Translations under genes and position numbers: made by a program
DNA from: Pyxicephalus adspersus
Lineage: Eukaryota; Chordata; Amphibia; Anura; Pyxicephalidae
Reading direction: 5' to 3'
Assembly: GCF_032062135.1 (NCBI RefSeq)
Contig: NC_092860.1
Coordinates: 2,107,611-2,171,610 of the forward strand
Length of the DNA stretch: 64,000 nt
The notes under the pieces: model-generated
Told to the model about the DNA's origin: nothing
The model's input: only the letters and a program-made list of their open reading frames with translations
Databases searched by the model: none
Shown: in pieces, positions 34,701 to 44,569 of the stretch
Position numbering within the stretch: the first letter of the stretch is position 1
Layout of the letters: every line of letters starts with the position of its first letter

Positions 34701-36000
34701 GATATAGTGTACTTGGACTTTGCTAAAGTATTTGACACTGTACCCCACAGACGGGTAATATGCAAGTTAGGGTCAATAGGTTTAGAAAAATCAATCTGTA
34801 AATGGTTAGAGAACTGGCTTAAAGATCTCATCCAGAGAGTTGTAATTAATGATTCATACTCTGAATGGTCTTAGGTTATTAGTGGTGTACCCCAGGGTTC
34901 AGTGTTGGGACCTTTACTGTGTAACATCTTTATAAATGATATAGAGTTTGGGATTTCTGTGTTTGCAGATGACACCAAACTATGTAAAGGAATTAAGTCC
35001 ATACAGGATGTCTATAATCTACAAGCAGACCTGGATGTACTGTGTGATTGGGCAGCCAAGTGGCAAATGACATTTAATATAGATAAATGTAAAGTTATGC
35101 ACTTGGGAGCCAACAACATGCATGCTTCATACTGTCTAGGGGGAATACATTTGGGGGAGTGAGGAATGGAAAAGGATCTGGGGGTTCTGGTAGATCATAG
35201 ACCTAATAACAGCATGCAATGCCAAGCTGCAATATCTAAAGCTAGCAAAGTACTTTCTTGTAATAAAAGAGGAATAGACTGCAGAGATGGAGACATAATC
35301 CTGCCCCTGTACAAAGCATTGGTCACACCACATCTGGAATATGCAGTCCAGTTTTGGGCCCCAGTTCACAAAAAGGACATTGTGGGATTGGAGAGAGTGC
35401 AGAGAAGGACAACTAAACTAATAAAAGGAATGGAGGAGCTCCGCTATGAGGAGAGATTAGCTGAACTGAATCTATTCTTCCTTGGGAAGAGACGTATAAG
35501 GGGGGATATGATCGCCCTGTATAAATATATAAATGTTCCATATAGAGAACTCTCTTCCTGAATATTCACTGTAATGTCATTACAAAGCACAAGGGGGCAC
35601 TCTTTGCATCTGGAGAAAAAAAAGTTTGAGTTCCAGATAAGGAAGGGATTCTTCACTGTAAGGTCTGTGAAAATGTGGAATCGGCTCCCTCAGTAGTTTC
35701 AGCAAGTTCCATAGATTGCTGTAAGAAAAAGCTGGATGATTTCTAGAAGCACAGAATATAACTGGGGATTAAGGATTTAAAGTAAAAATAACAGAGACTG
35801 CTGATCCAGGGAACATCTGATTGCCTCATGGAATCAGGAAGGACTGAAGCAAATTGTACCTAGAGTTTTTTTTTTTTTGCCTTCCTCTGGACCAATTATG
35901 TCCATAGGGTTTTATATCTGGGATATGTTTATCTCCCTAGTGGTTGAACTTGATGGACTTATGTCTTTTTTTCAGCCTAACCTACTATGTTACTATGTAA
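34701..36000 (+). pseudogene. L2/CR1-type LINE, plus strand, 5'-truncated
   Basis: Begins inside reverse transcriptase with DIVYLDFAKVFDTVPHRRVI. It continues through VISGVPQGSVLGPLLCNIFI and the catalytic FADDTKL (34972 on), then the thumb and C-terminal region (LGVLVDHRPNNSMQCQAAIS, LYKALVTPHLEYAVQFWAPV, IKGMEELRYEERLAELN). It ends in a 3' UTR closing with CCTACTATGTTACTATG. In-frame stops (after DSYSEWS and IHLGE) and a 5' truncation make it inactive. It shares its 3' UTR with the minus copies at 29161 and 56092. Confidence 0.93.
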
Positions 36001-36696
36001 TATTAAGGGAACCCTTCTCCATGGACTACTAAGGATAATCAAAGTCAATTTGCCCAGAATTTCTTTGGCAATCAGATTTCATTGGCTTTTGGTAAAGTGT
36101 ATTAGAAGCAATAGGAAACATGCAAGATGTGTTTGGAAGATTTTACAGTTGCACTCCAGGCAGATAGAAAGGAATGTGTAATAAATATATTTTTATTTGG
36201 ATGCATGGTAAGTACGGATTATGTATTCTGATCAGTTTGCAGCCAAACATTTGTCTCTGATAGAGGGGAACGTCCCTCAAACTGAACAAAGGCAACTGAA
36301 TGAATATACGGTTTCATATCATTGTACAACCTTGCTGTGTTATGGAGATATTACATGTTCCTCATTATTTGGTGGCACCATTTCAACCTATAGAACCTTT
36401 CCTAGCTATGATTAGCACTTTGGTGTCATTATCAAACAACACGCATCATTTTATTATAAATCCCACTCACATAGGGTTAGGAGTATTTCATTTGTGCAGC
36501 CAGCCAACTAGAGTTTTCAGAATGAAGTTAGCGACTGAACCTTCTGGCTTTTTCTCAGTTCAGGTTTTCTTTTGAATTTTATTTATTTATCGGTAAGCTG
36601 CCGCCATCTGCAGTTATTTCAGAGACTTTTACATCAGTTTAGCTCTGTGCAAAATAAATGTTTGTCTCCTGAAACTAATATCTGATTGGCTTAGAC

Positions 36697-36927
36697 CAGT
36701 GGTGCCCAAACTTTTTTCATCAGGTCAGTGTAAGTGACACCAATGATCATTTTGGCTATCTGTAAGGGTGGCATTCTTCTCACTGTCCATGTAAGAGGAA
36801 TTCTTCCCACTGACCACCATAATAATACAATTGTGAGCTGTGGATATGGTAATTATAGAAGGGGTTCCCTGAATATCTCAAAGTTATTTCAAGGGTTCCC
36901 CAATGTTAAAAACATTGAGAAACACTA
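36697..36927. mobile_element. hAT-like MITE family B, copy 2
   Basis: CAGTGGTGCCCAAACTTTTT start, then TCAGTGTAAGTGACACCAAT, TTCTTCCCACTGACCACCAT and GTTCCCTGAATATC, ending ACATTGAGAAACACT. Internal sequence matches the copies at 47091 and 63312. The left end is diverged. Confidence 0.75.
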
Positions 36928-37276
36928 ATATTGCCGAAGAATTTTATTTCACCACCTGCCAATGGATAAGAGTCATAAGTGTGGTGAGCTGATCATTTGA
37001 TTTGATTAATAGGAGGTGGTCAAAGTAACAGGTGGTCTTATACCAAGGTAAATTCTTGCCAAATGCACCTCCAAAAAACATCTCAAACTGACCCCAAATA
37101 CACTCAAATGCAAGCTTCATTTTCCATCTACTCAAGCTTTTTGATTCTTTTATGTTTTATTTAAACAAGCATAGTCTGCAGTACTTAGCATTGCACACTA
37201 GATGGCAGAATTGTATTACAGTAGATTTTTGTTGGCACCTTAAAGTTAACTAAAGCTAAATTGCACTATATATATA

Positions 37277-37296
37277 TTATTATAAGTAATAAAAAC

Positions 37297-37355
<59 letters not shown>
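37277..37355. repeat. (AT)n microsatellite
   Basis: A nearly uninterrupted run of alternating T and A, about 55 bp in its pure part, preceded by TATATATATTATTATAAG. Confidence 0.95.
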
Positions 37356-37359
<4 letters not shown>

Positions 37360-37488
37360 TCAGAAAACTACAAAATATTCTGAACTTTAAAAATGAATGG
37401 CTGTTTTCAGCAGTAGAAAAAGCTGTTATGCTCATCCCTCCAAGGCCAATGTTTCCTTCCTTTACTCCATTCCAGTGCTGCAGCCCAT

Positions 37489-37700
37489 GGGCCCGAATTA
37501 TTAAAGCTCTCCAAGACTAGAGACCTATCATGGGAGAGCCTTGGCGATCCAGCAAACCTGGAACTGATTTAATACTATTATTTGCTATTAGTTGGCAAAT
37601 GTTTTCAATATTAAGTAAGATCTATCCCAGGTTTTCTGGATCACCCAGGTTCTCCTATGATAGTCTATCTTCTCCAGTCTTGGAGAGATTTATTAAACCA
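37489..37700. mobile_element. Foldback MITE family A, copy 7
   Basis: GGCCCGAATTATTAAAGCTC to GGAGAGATTTATTAAACCA, with inner arms GGCGATCCAGCAAACCTGGA and CCAGGTTTTCTGGATCACCC. Confidence 0.85.
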
Positions 37701-38191
37701 ATATCTTCATTATTCATTATATCCAGGTATAAGCAGGAGGATGTGAGGGAGTCCAGACTTTAGCTACCTTCCTCCCTTTTCCTGGCCCAGACCATGAAAA
37801 AGGGTCTGGCTTTAATATTTTTTGAGAATGACTGTTTTGAATGCAGTTTTTTTATCTTTTTAAAATAGGCTCCAAGCTTTAACGCATTCCCAGCATGTTA
37901 TGTAAATGATTTGCATATTGCTTAATTTTTAAGAGCCCCCAAAACTTCACAATAGAGTTTTCTATAGTAACCCTCACTTGACTTTAATAATGCATTTTCT
38001 ACCTTTACTTTATTGTAAAAATAATATTTCTGATGATATTTCTATGTGCTGGGCTTGGCAATGAACTAAAATGAAAATTCTACAGCTGAACTAAAAGCCG
38101 CTTCTACCTACTCTACTTCGAATACTGGCAGACAGGGACATCTAGTGGCAGAATGGAATACTGCAGGAACTGTTCTAAACTAAGAAAATAC

Positions 38192-38677
38192 CAGGTAGTC
38201 CCCGGGTTAAGGACAATCTGACATACGGACGATTCCTAGATACGAACAGAACTTCCCTGCTCCTTCTGTGCAGGACAAGTCTGGAGGCTTGGAGGGGAAG
38301 TTTGCATGACTTGCAGAAGAAATCTTTTGCTAAACACAGCTGAGGTTGTGGTGATCTTAGGGACTGCAACTTCTTGTAACTCTTTAATGACCAAGACAAA
38401 CTCTGCAGTTTTTTGCATATCAAAGCACAGCTTGCTCCAGAAGTTAATGAATTTCTAGGCTCCATAAAGATTTTTTTTTTTTTTTGCTTGGTTTGTAATT
38501 AGCTCACAATGGGGATTTTATACAGTAACTGACACCATGCTGCCTAATAATATATTGAGATAAACATCTGTCCTAATTGCATTCATTAAAATAATGTACC
38601 TGTTCCGACTTACATACAAATTCAACTTAAGAACTAACCTACAGTCCCTATCTCGTACGTAACCCAGGGACTAGCTG
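38192..38677. mobile_element. Pogo/Tigger-like non-autonomous element, copy 2
   Basis: Left CAGGTAGTCCCCGGGTTA and right AACCCAGGGACTAGCTG are imperfect inverted ends. The interior shares ACAGTAACTGACACCA, TGCCTAATAATATATTGAGA and ACCTGTTCCGACTTACATA with the copy at 19338-19701 but is about 120 bp longer. Confidence 0.7.
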
Positions 38678-38699
38678 TATTGCAAGATGAGCTGTTTTT

Positions 38700-40000
38700 T
38701 TTTAATGAATTTTGCCTTAAATATTGTTTGGAAAACAAATAGAAACTTTAGTAAAAAATGTAACTGTTTATTTATTGTGGGTGCTAAACTCTAAGTGCCC
38801 ATTTGTTTTGTTTTTATGGTGTGGAAGAGTTAGCATTTCTTTTATGTTTTAAACTTTTTTTGCCCCATTAGGAATTGTTTCCTTGTTTCCTTTAGAAAAA
38901 TTGGGAATCCTCCTTATTCTTGTTCTGCCTGACACATGTGAAAAGGAGAATTGGTTTGGATTTTCTGTTTAGGATAAATTGGCCTTTTGACAACTGTCTT
39001 GACGGCATAGTTTGCAGACCTGTCCTGTGTTTTGTTTTTTAGTATAAGATTAGTGATGACAAGCTTGGAGCTAAACTCCGCTTTGTTTTGCGCAGTGTAC
39101 AGATTTTTCCCCTTTACTGGCATTGCTTACTGTGCATTAGAAGCTGCAACAAGTCAGATTGAGCCACCTCATTTCCCTGTTGGAGAACATTCAGCATCAT
39201 CTAGCCCTGTCCTCCCCGGCCTAACTGTCCCTGGCCCTCCACTTTCATTTGTTTTTTTCAATTATGGAGGCTCAGCATCATGTGTGGGTGTTACTTGGAG
39301 TATTCTGCATGCAAGACCTCCGTTTTTCCAGTTTCAAACAGAATATGTGCCATGGGTGCCATTGCTGCTTTTGTGGATTTGGCACAAATCTTCAGCTGCC
39401 TTGTCAGTGTCTGGTCTTCTGCTGTGTTGCTCTAAATTTACCAAGCAAAGGGTTCCCTCCAGGTAAACCTGATTTTTATGTGTAATGGTTTACATGTGCC
39501 ATGGTTGGGGAAACTCAAATAGTTTAGACTTAGGGGCCACACTTTTAGGAGCTTCCTGGGCATGGCAATGTGGCTTTCACATATGTTTCTAAGTGAAACT
39601 AAAAGCTCTGTTTTAAATATTGTTTTAAAGAAAACAATTAGCATTTTTTCCAGGTGGTTCAAAAGTGTTGCTGGGATCCTCATTGTACTTTATGCATAAG
39701 CAGTCAATTTATGAATACTGCTTCAAGGCATTTCAATATCTGTATAGAAGAAGCAAACACTGGGCTTTTCTTTTGGCTAAGTATATTATTTATTAATATC
39801 AGACAAGTAGAATAAAAGGACAAGAAATGGTATAAAGTAGTTGTCCCAACCCTGCCATTAGATAAAGGGTTCCTTGGAATGTACAGCCATACAAACACAT
39901 CGATTTATATGGAAATGTATGCTTCCCTATTAAGTTCATATGAGAGATGAGTAACATTTAAAGAAAACATTTGAAACATTTTAACGCAATGTCCATTAGT
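38700..40000. other. Intergenic stretch with no recognised gene
   Basis: The 144-codon open frame at 39032-39466 (+) has no recognisable domain. It lies in CT-rich DNA near TTGGAGCTAAACTCCGCTTT, which resembles a MITE terminus. Confidence 0.5.
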
Positions 40001-40004
40001 TTCT

Positions 40005-40048
40005 TCTCTCTCCAACGCGTTTCGCCTTAATTGCTTCCTCAGGGGAGC
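40005..40048 (-). ncRNA. Hammerhead-like motif with intact core (HH5)
   Basis: The minus strand reads CTCCC-CTGAGGA, a weak stem II (GCAATTAAGGC), then GAAAC GC GTT and GGAGAGAG. Core positions fit CTGANGA/GAAA/GTH, and a CTCC/GGAG stem I is possible with one bulge. It shares CGCGTTTCGCCTTA with HH3. Confidence 0.55.
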
Positions 40049-40751
40049 TTGAACCAGGAAAATACTAAAACTTGTTTTCATGAGATCGGGTATAGAGATC
40101 CAGGAAGACAAAATATAAGTAGAATAAACCTCAGCTTTAAACAATTGTTAGCAGCGATGGTTAGCTAGCAGATCCTACTAAAGGGTGAGGAAACCTGCAA
40201 AATGGGGTATTAGCACTTGAAATTAGTCTAATAAATCCAACTTAAGCTGTATTCAGACAAAATTCATTATATTGGATCTTACAAGTCCTTAGATAAACTG
40301 GCTGCATTAGTTTTCCCATTTTTTTTAGTTTTTTTCCCTAATTCTTAGTGACTCTGCCTGTTTCCTGTCCTAGGGAGGAAAATGTTTTCTCACTCTATAT
40401 TCAAGAGCAGCGTTATCACTCCATGACAGGGAAATACCTTTCCTTCTCATCATGAGGGGTGTTCTCTCGTTACCAAACTAGCCAGGGTCAACCCTAGAGA
40501 TAATACTATATTGAATGTTACATTTTATTTTTATTATATTTTATTATATATATATTTGTATAATAAAACATTTTATTGGTATATTTAGGTATATATATGT
40601 ATTAGTGAATAAAAAATGTAATAATTTATATCATACACAAGATGGCAGAATTGTTTTGTGTATTAAACCTTGCCTGGAACTCCGCTTAGGAAGACTGATT
40701 TCATTCTCTCTCTCTCTCTCTTTCTCAAATTTTTATCACTCTCCATTTCTT

Positions 40752-41090
40752 AGGCTGCATACACACGCTAGATCTTTCACGATCGTTTACAATGACAAAC
40801 CACTGAAAGATGAATGAACAATCGCTGTACATACTGCGCCATTCTGTTCAATGGAGAGGGGATGGAGGAGAATGAGCGAGCGGCACCCCGCTGTGCTCTC
40901 TCCTCTTCACTTGCATTGCGGTCATTCTATCTCTTTACTCTACTCCCATGGTCTTCTGTTGTTCATGGATCCGCCAGGACAGATCCATGAACGACGTCGG
41001 ATGGCCGCTGTACGCACGTTAGATTCTTGTCTGAGACCAGCCCTGCGGCTCATGTGGGCAGAGATTCATCTGATGTGTGTACTTTGTGTG
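40752..41090. mobile_element. CTGCATACACACG-type repeat, copy 2
   Basis: GGCTGCATACACACGCTAGA, then GAGCGGCACCCC-CTGTGCTCT, TTGC-TTGCGGTCATTC and GGACAGATCCATGAACGACG. The copy at 12085-12450 shares these words. Such cATACACACG-ended repeats are common MITE-like elements in frogs. Boundaries are approximate. Confidence 0.6.
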
Positions 41091-41460
41091 TACTTCGGCT
41101 TGGCTATCTGCGTCCTGTGCCTTACCCCACATACACTGCCAACGTTCTCCTAAATAAAACTACCTCAGATCTTCTATATCTGATTGCCACACATAAATTA
41201 CTCAAGGTGAACCGCCAACGATTATTGAATTCTTTGATACCGATCATTCCTTAGTATGAACCAATACAAGCAGTTTCCATGAACTAACCTCCTCCCCAAT
41301 ACTTCCCATTCCCTTAATCCTCAATCCTACTCTTAGATTATCTATTCTGCTCCTCACTTATATTATTTCTCACATTTGGACAAGTATACTCACAATTCCT
41401 GGCGGTGATACTTGATGAATGTTTTAATTCTCACCTTTGCATAGTGGTTTGACTTTTACT

Positions 41461-41520
41461 GCAATCTCAAGCAATCCCCTGAGGAAGCTTAACGGTGAAG
41501 CGCGTTGGGAATTTTGAGAT
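41461..41520 (+). ncRNA. Hammerhead-like motif with extended stem I (HH6)
   Basis: Stem I has an inner TCCC/GGGA helix and, beyond an internal loop, an outer AATCTCAA/TTGAGATT helix of 8 perfect pairs. The core reads CTGAGGA, then AGCTTAACGGT, GAAG and CGCGTT. The GAAA box is changed to GAAG, so cleavage is probably lost, but the fold is preserved. Confidence 0.6.
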
Positions 41521-42302
41521 TTTTCAAAATTGAACTTTTTTACTGTATTACATATACTAAATGTAACCACTGATAATTTTGTAACACCGCTAAGCCAGTT
41601 TGTAATCCGTTTATGTAATAGTGCTCAGTCGGAGCTAATTCTGAACACATAACATTTAATAAACTATATTTTACACTTTGCTTTTAAAAAGCTTGCTCTC
41701 CTTCTCCCCTTCTATATACTCGTGTGTACTTAGCCTTATTCTCTATTTCTTGATCTCTGTTTCCTGATATCTCTCCCGTCCATCCTCTCTTACTCTCTCT
41801 CTCACAAACACAAGGGACACCAAGGGATCATTATTAACCTTTTATTGACTTATGAAAAATTTAAACAAAGTAGTTGAGGGTCAACACATTTCCAGGGGCC
41901 GCTAGGTGGTAAATTAATGATCGATAGTCAATGCGGGTCAATTTATGTTTTGTGGTTTCTGTCCTAATTATAACTTAAAAGGGAAGTGAAGTTAGCCAAA
42001 AATAAAAGTTTATATATTATATTTTATATATAATATAATATTTATTTATTCATATTTTAAATATTATTTTTATTGTTTATTTTCTGTGAGGAGGAAAAAC
42101 AACCAAACAATTGAATACAAAATATTGCAAAAGACTATACAGACCTGAACTAAAGAGGTACAACGGTTACAGGGCTTATTGTTCATTATTATTATTATTA
42201 GAAGAAGGTTTCAAGAAAACTCAATCGGAGGATCTCAATCGGAGGGTCATAAGATAAAGGCCGATAGACATACCAAGAAGTCTGATCAAATGTAGATTCA
42301 AC

Positions 42303-42376
42303 GGGCCTGATTTATTAAAGATCTCCAAAGCTGTAGAGGACAAACTTTTATCAGTGAAGCTGGGTGACCCTGCAAG
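42303..42376. mobile_element. Foldback MITE family A, single-ended fragment
   Basis: GGGCCTGATTTATTAAAGAT, then CTCCAAAGCTG and GTGAAGCTGGGTGACCC. The right half is missing. Confidence 0.7.
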
Positions 42377-42477
42377 GGGACTTTTTTGAAAATTTATTTG
42401 GAGTGAAACCTTTAAAGTGAAACCAAAGTCACACTTAGAAATTGGCAATTTAGGCAAATGGAAAAGTAGATTTATGT

Positions 42478-42632
42478 TCAGTGGCTTCCCCCAAATTGCC
42501 CTTAGACTGTGATAATGACATATTAATATCGTAGATTGTGAGCTCCTTTGAGGGACAGCTAGTCACATGACTATGGACTTTGTAAAGCGCTGCGTTATAT
42601 GTTGACGCTATTTAAATAATGTATAATAGAAA
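42478..42632 (+). repeat. 5'-truncated SINE copy
   Basis: CAGTGGCTTCCCCCAAATTG, CTTAGACTGTGATAATGACA, AGATTGTGAGCTCC, GACTATGGACTTTGTAAAGC and GACGCTATTTAAATAATG run in the same order as in the complete SINE at 59759-60062. Confidence 0.82.
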
Positions 42633-42910
42633 TTTATGGGACTTTTTTGAGGCAGCAATAGATAGTTAAAAATAAAATTTTTATGGATAGTTAAAAATAA
42701 AAAAACAACTTTATTTATATGTTATTTAAAATTATTATTATTATTATCAATTTTTTGACACAAAATACAAATACAGGACATGCAAAATAACCCCCATAAA
42801 CATCAGAAATTGGAAGCCCATATCAATTGTACATATTCAAGGATATATCATACAGCGGAATATAACATAAACTGAGTCCTCTATTAAGCTAAATCTATTA
42901 AACTAATTAG

Positions 42911-42958
42911 ATTTTTCTACACGTTTCGCAGATTCAAGTCTGCTTCATCAGGAAATAT
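42911..42958 (-). ncRNA. Hammerhead ribozyme candidate, intact core (HH7)
   Basis: The minus strand reads TATTTC-CTGATGA, stem II GCAGA-CTTGAA-TCTGC (5 perfect pairs), GAAA, then C GT G, TA, and GAAAAAT. Stem I pairs TTTC with GAAA and continues with two more pairs past one mismatch. Every conserved position of the type I hammerhead core (CTGANGA, GAAA, GTH with H = A) is kept. The tiny stem III (one C-G pair, two-base loop) matches hammerheads reported in Penelope-like elements, which cleave best as dimers. Confidence 0.72.
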
Positions 42959-43408
42959 ATATACGGAGGTAAATACTAAAGAAAGCATCAAATATAACTA
43001 TACATATACAGTTTATACAATGTAAGCCTAATGTAATATAACATCCACTAACATATCACTAAAATTGCTCCAAAGCTATGTACCCTGAACGAGGGACAGT
43101 AGAAAGCGAAGGGGGGATACATAAAGCACCCACAAAAGGAAGCTAAAATTTCCAGAAATTAGCTAAAAAGAGGAGCAAGTATTAAACAGATAAAATGTAT
43201 ATATTTATTTATGTTAACACAAGTTTTCATGATTGTTTTTTTCATGAACTAACTAAGCTATTTGTTACCATTAGATAACAATAATTGATAATGTAATACA
43301 AAAAGAAGAAGAAAATGCTGATGAAAATTACAACAGCAAGCAAATGTATCAATTATTTATTTTTTTTTTTTTTTATTTTTTAAATGTATTATGATTATTT
43401 ATTTTAAT

Positions 43409-43553
43409 AAAATGATTTATTAATAATACAGTAGTTAAACAGTGCCAACATATTACGTAGCGCTGTACAATAAATAGGGGTTGCAAACAGACACATAGAG
43501 ACAGTGACACGGGAGGAGGAGAGGACCCTGCCCCGAAGAACTTACAATCTAGG
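43409..43553. repeat. Interspersed repeat with a (TTA)n end, copy 2
   Basis: CCAACATATTACGTAGCGCT, AATAGGGGTTGCAAA and GAGGACCCTGCCCCGAAGAA follow an AT/(TAA)-rich lead, in the same order as at 2845 and 52868. Confidence 0.75.
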
Positions 43554-43962
43554 AGATTTTATACATTTCGTCGTAGTAATGCAGAAATAATTCAGAAGTG
43601 GCCCCATAAGCCTACTGGCGAACTTAAATTTGCTTATGGCAGGCGGGCTGGAATCACACTTTAGTAGTTTGAATATTACACAGAACACCCGGCGGTCCCT
43701 ACCTAGGGAATACATGAACCTCAGCATGTGATAAACGCATCACAATCTGATGCTTTATGAAATATTTAATGCTTATTATTTTTAATGGACAACTTTAAAT
43801 AGCTGTTATTGTTTAGGACTGTTCTTATGTTTCTGGGAGTTTACCAACCCTTCTGTCCTTCTGACTGATTGCTGTGGGGACTCCGGAATTTGGTTGGATG
43901 TGTTTGTGTCTCGGTGATGCATTGGGGAGGAAGAATAAACCGAGCTGCAAGCGAAGTATGTA

Positions 43963-44054
43963 ATGATTATCTGTCAGACTGCTGGAAACAGCTCGATGCC
44001 ATGGGAGGTGCTGCTGGTTCCAAAACAAATGCAATTTTTAGCAGATATTGACAG
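43963..44054 (+). CDS. Candidate exon of unknown gene with strong splice donor
   Basis: An open frame reads MIICQTAGNSSMPWEVLLVP then KQMQFLADIDR and meets ACAG|GTAAGA, a strong donor, in frame. A second ATG is at 43996. The frame is open from a stop near 43937. Local sequence has more CpG than its surroundings and is not one of the repeats seen elsewhere in the window. No clear 3' splice acceptor precedes it, so it could be a first coding exon. I do not recognise the protein. By mammalian synteny the next gene after PCTP is ANKFN1, but nothing in the residues lets me claim that. Confidence 0.3.
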
Positions 44055-44341
44055 GTAAGACCTTACATAAACAATTTCATGGAACTGGTGAATAGCCGTA
44101 TGGTTGTTATTCAATCCAAGCTTGTAAGATTATCAGAAGAGTTCACCAACCAGTAAAGAATAATTCATTGATCCCGAAGTTTAAGATTCTTGATATCTGT
44201 TTGGCCTCTTCTTGGTTGGAGAGTATTCATCAATAAATCTATATCTGCAGGACTGGCTGGTGTTTACTAAAGTTTTAAATAACTGCGTGCACCATTTTCC
44301 TAAAGGATACCAAATCAGCACACCAGTCATACTGATAGAAT

Positions 44342-44566
44342 GGACTCGATTTACTAAAACTCTCTAAGACTGGAGAGAATACACTTTCATCAGTGAGGCT
44401 GGGTGATCCAGCAAACCTGGAATGGATTTCTTCATAGTGTTTTGTTATTTGCTAGCAAATGTTTTGAATCCTGGACCAGGCTCATTACAGGTTTCCTGGA
44501 TCGCCCATTTTCACTGATGAAAGTGAATTCTCTCCAGCCTTGGAGATCTCTAATAAATCGGACTCA
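44342..44566. mobile_element. Foldback MITE family A, copy 9
   Basis: ACTCGATTTACTAAAACTCT to GAGATCTCTAATAAATCGGA, with arms GGGTGATCCAGCAAACCTGG and CAGGTTTCCTGGATCGCCC. Confidence 0.85.
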
Positions 44567-44569
44567 TTG

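Noticed and set aside
39032..39466. 144-codon open frame, hydrophobic and proline-rich
   Set aside because: CT-rich DNA beside MITE-like ends; no domain and no splice partners.
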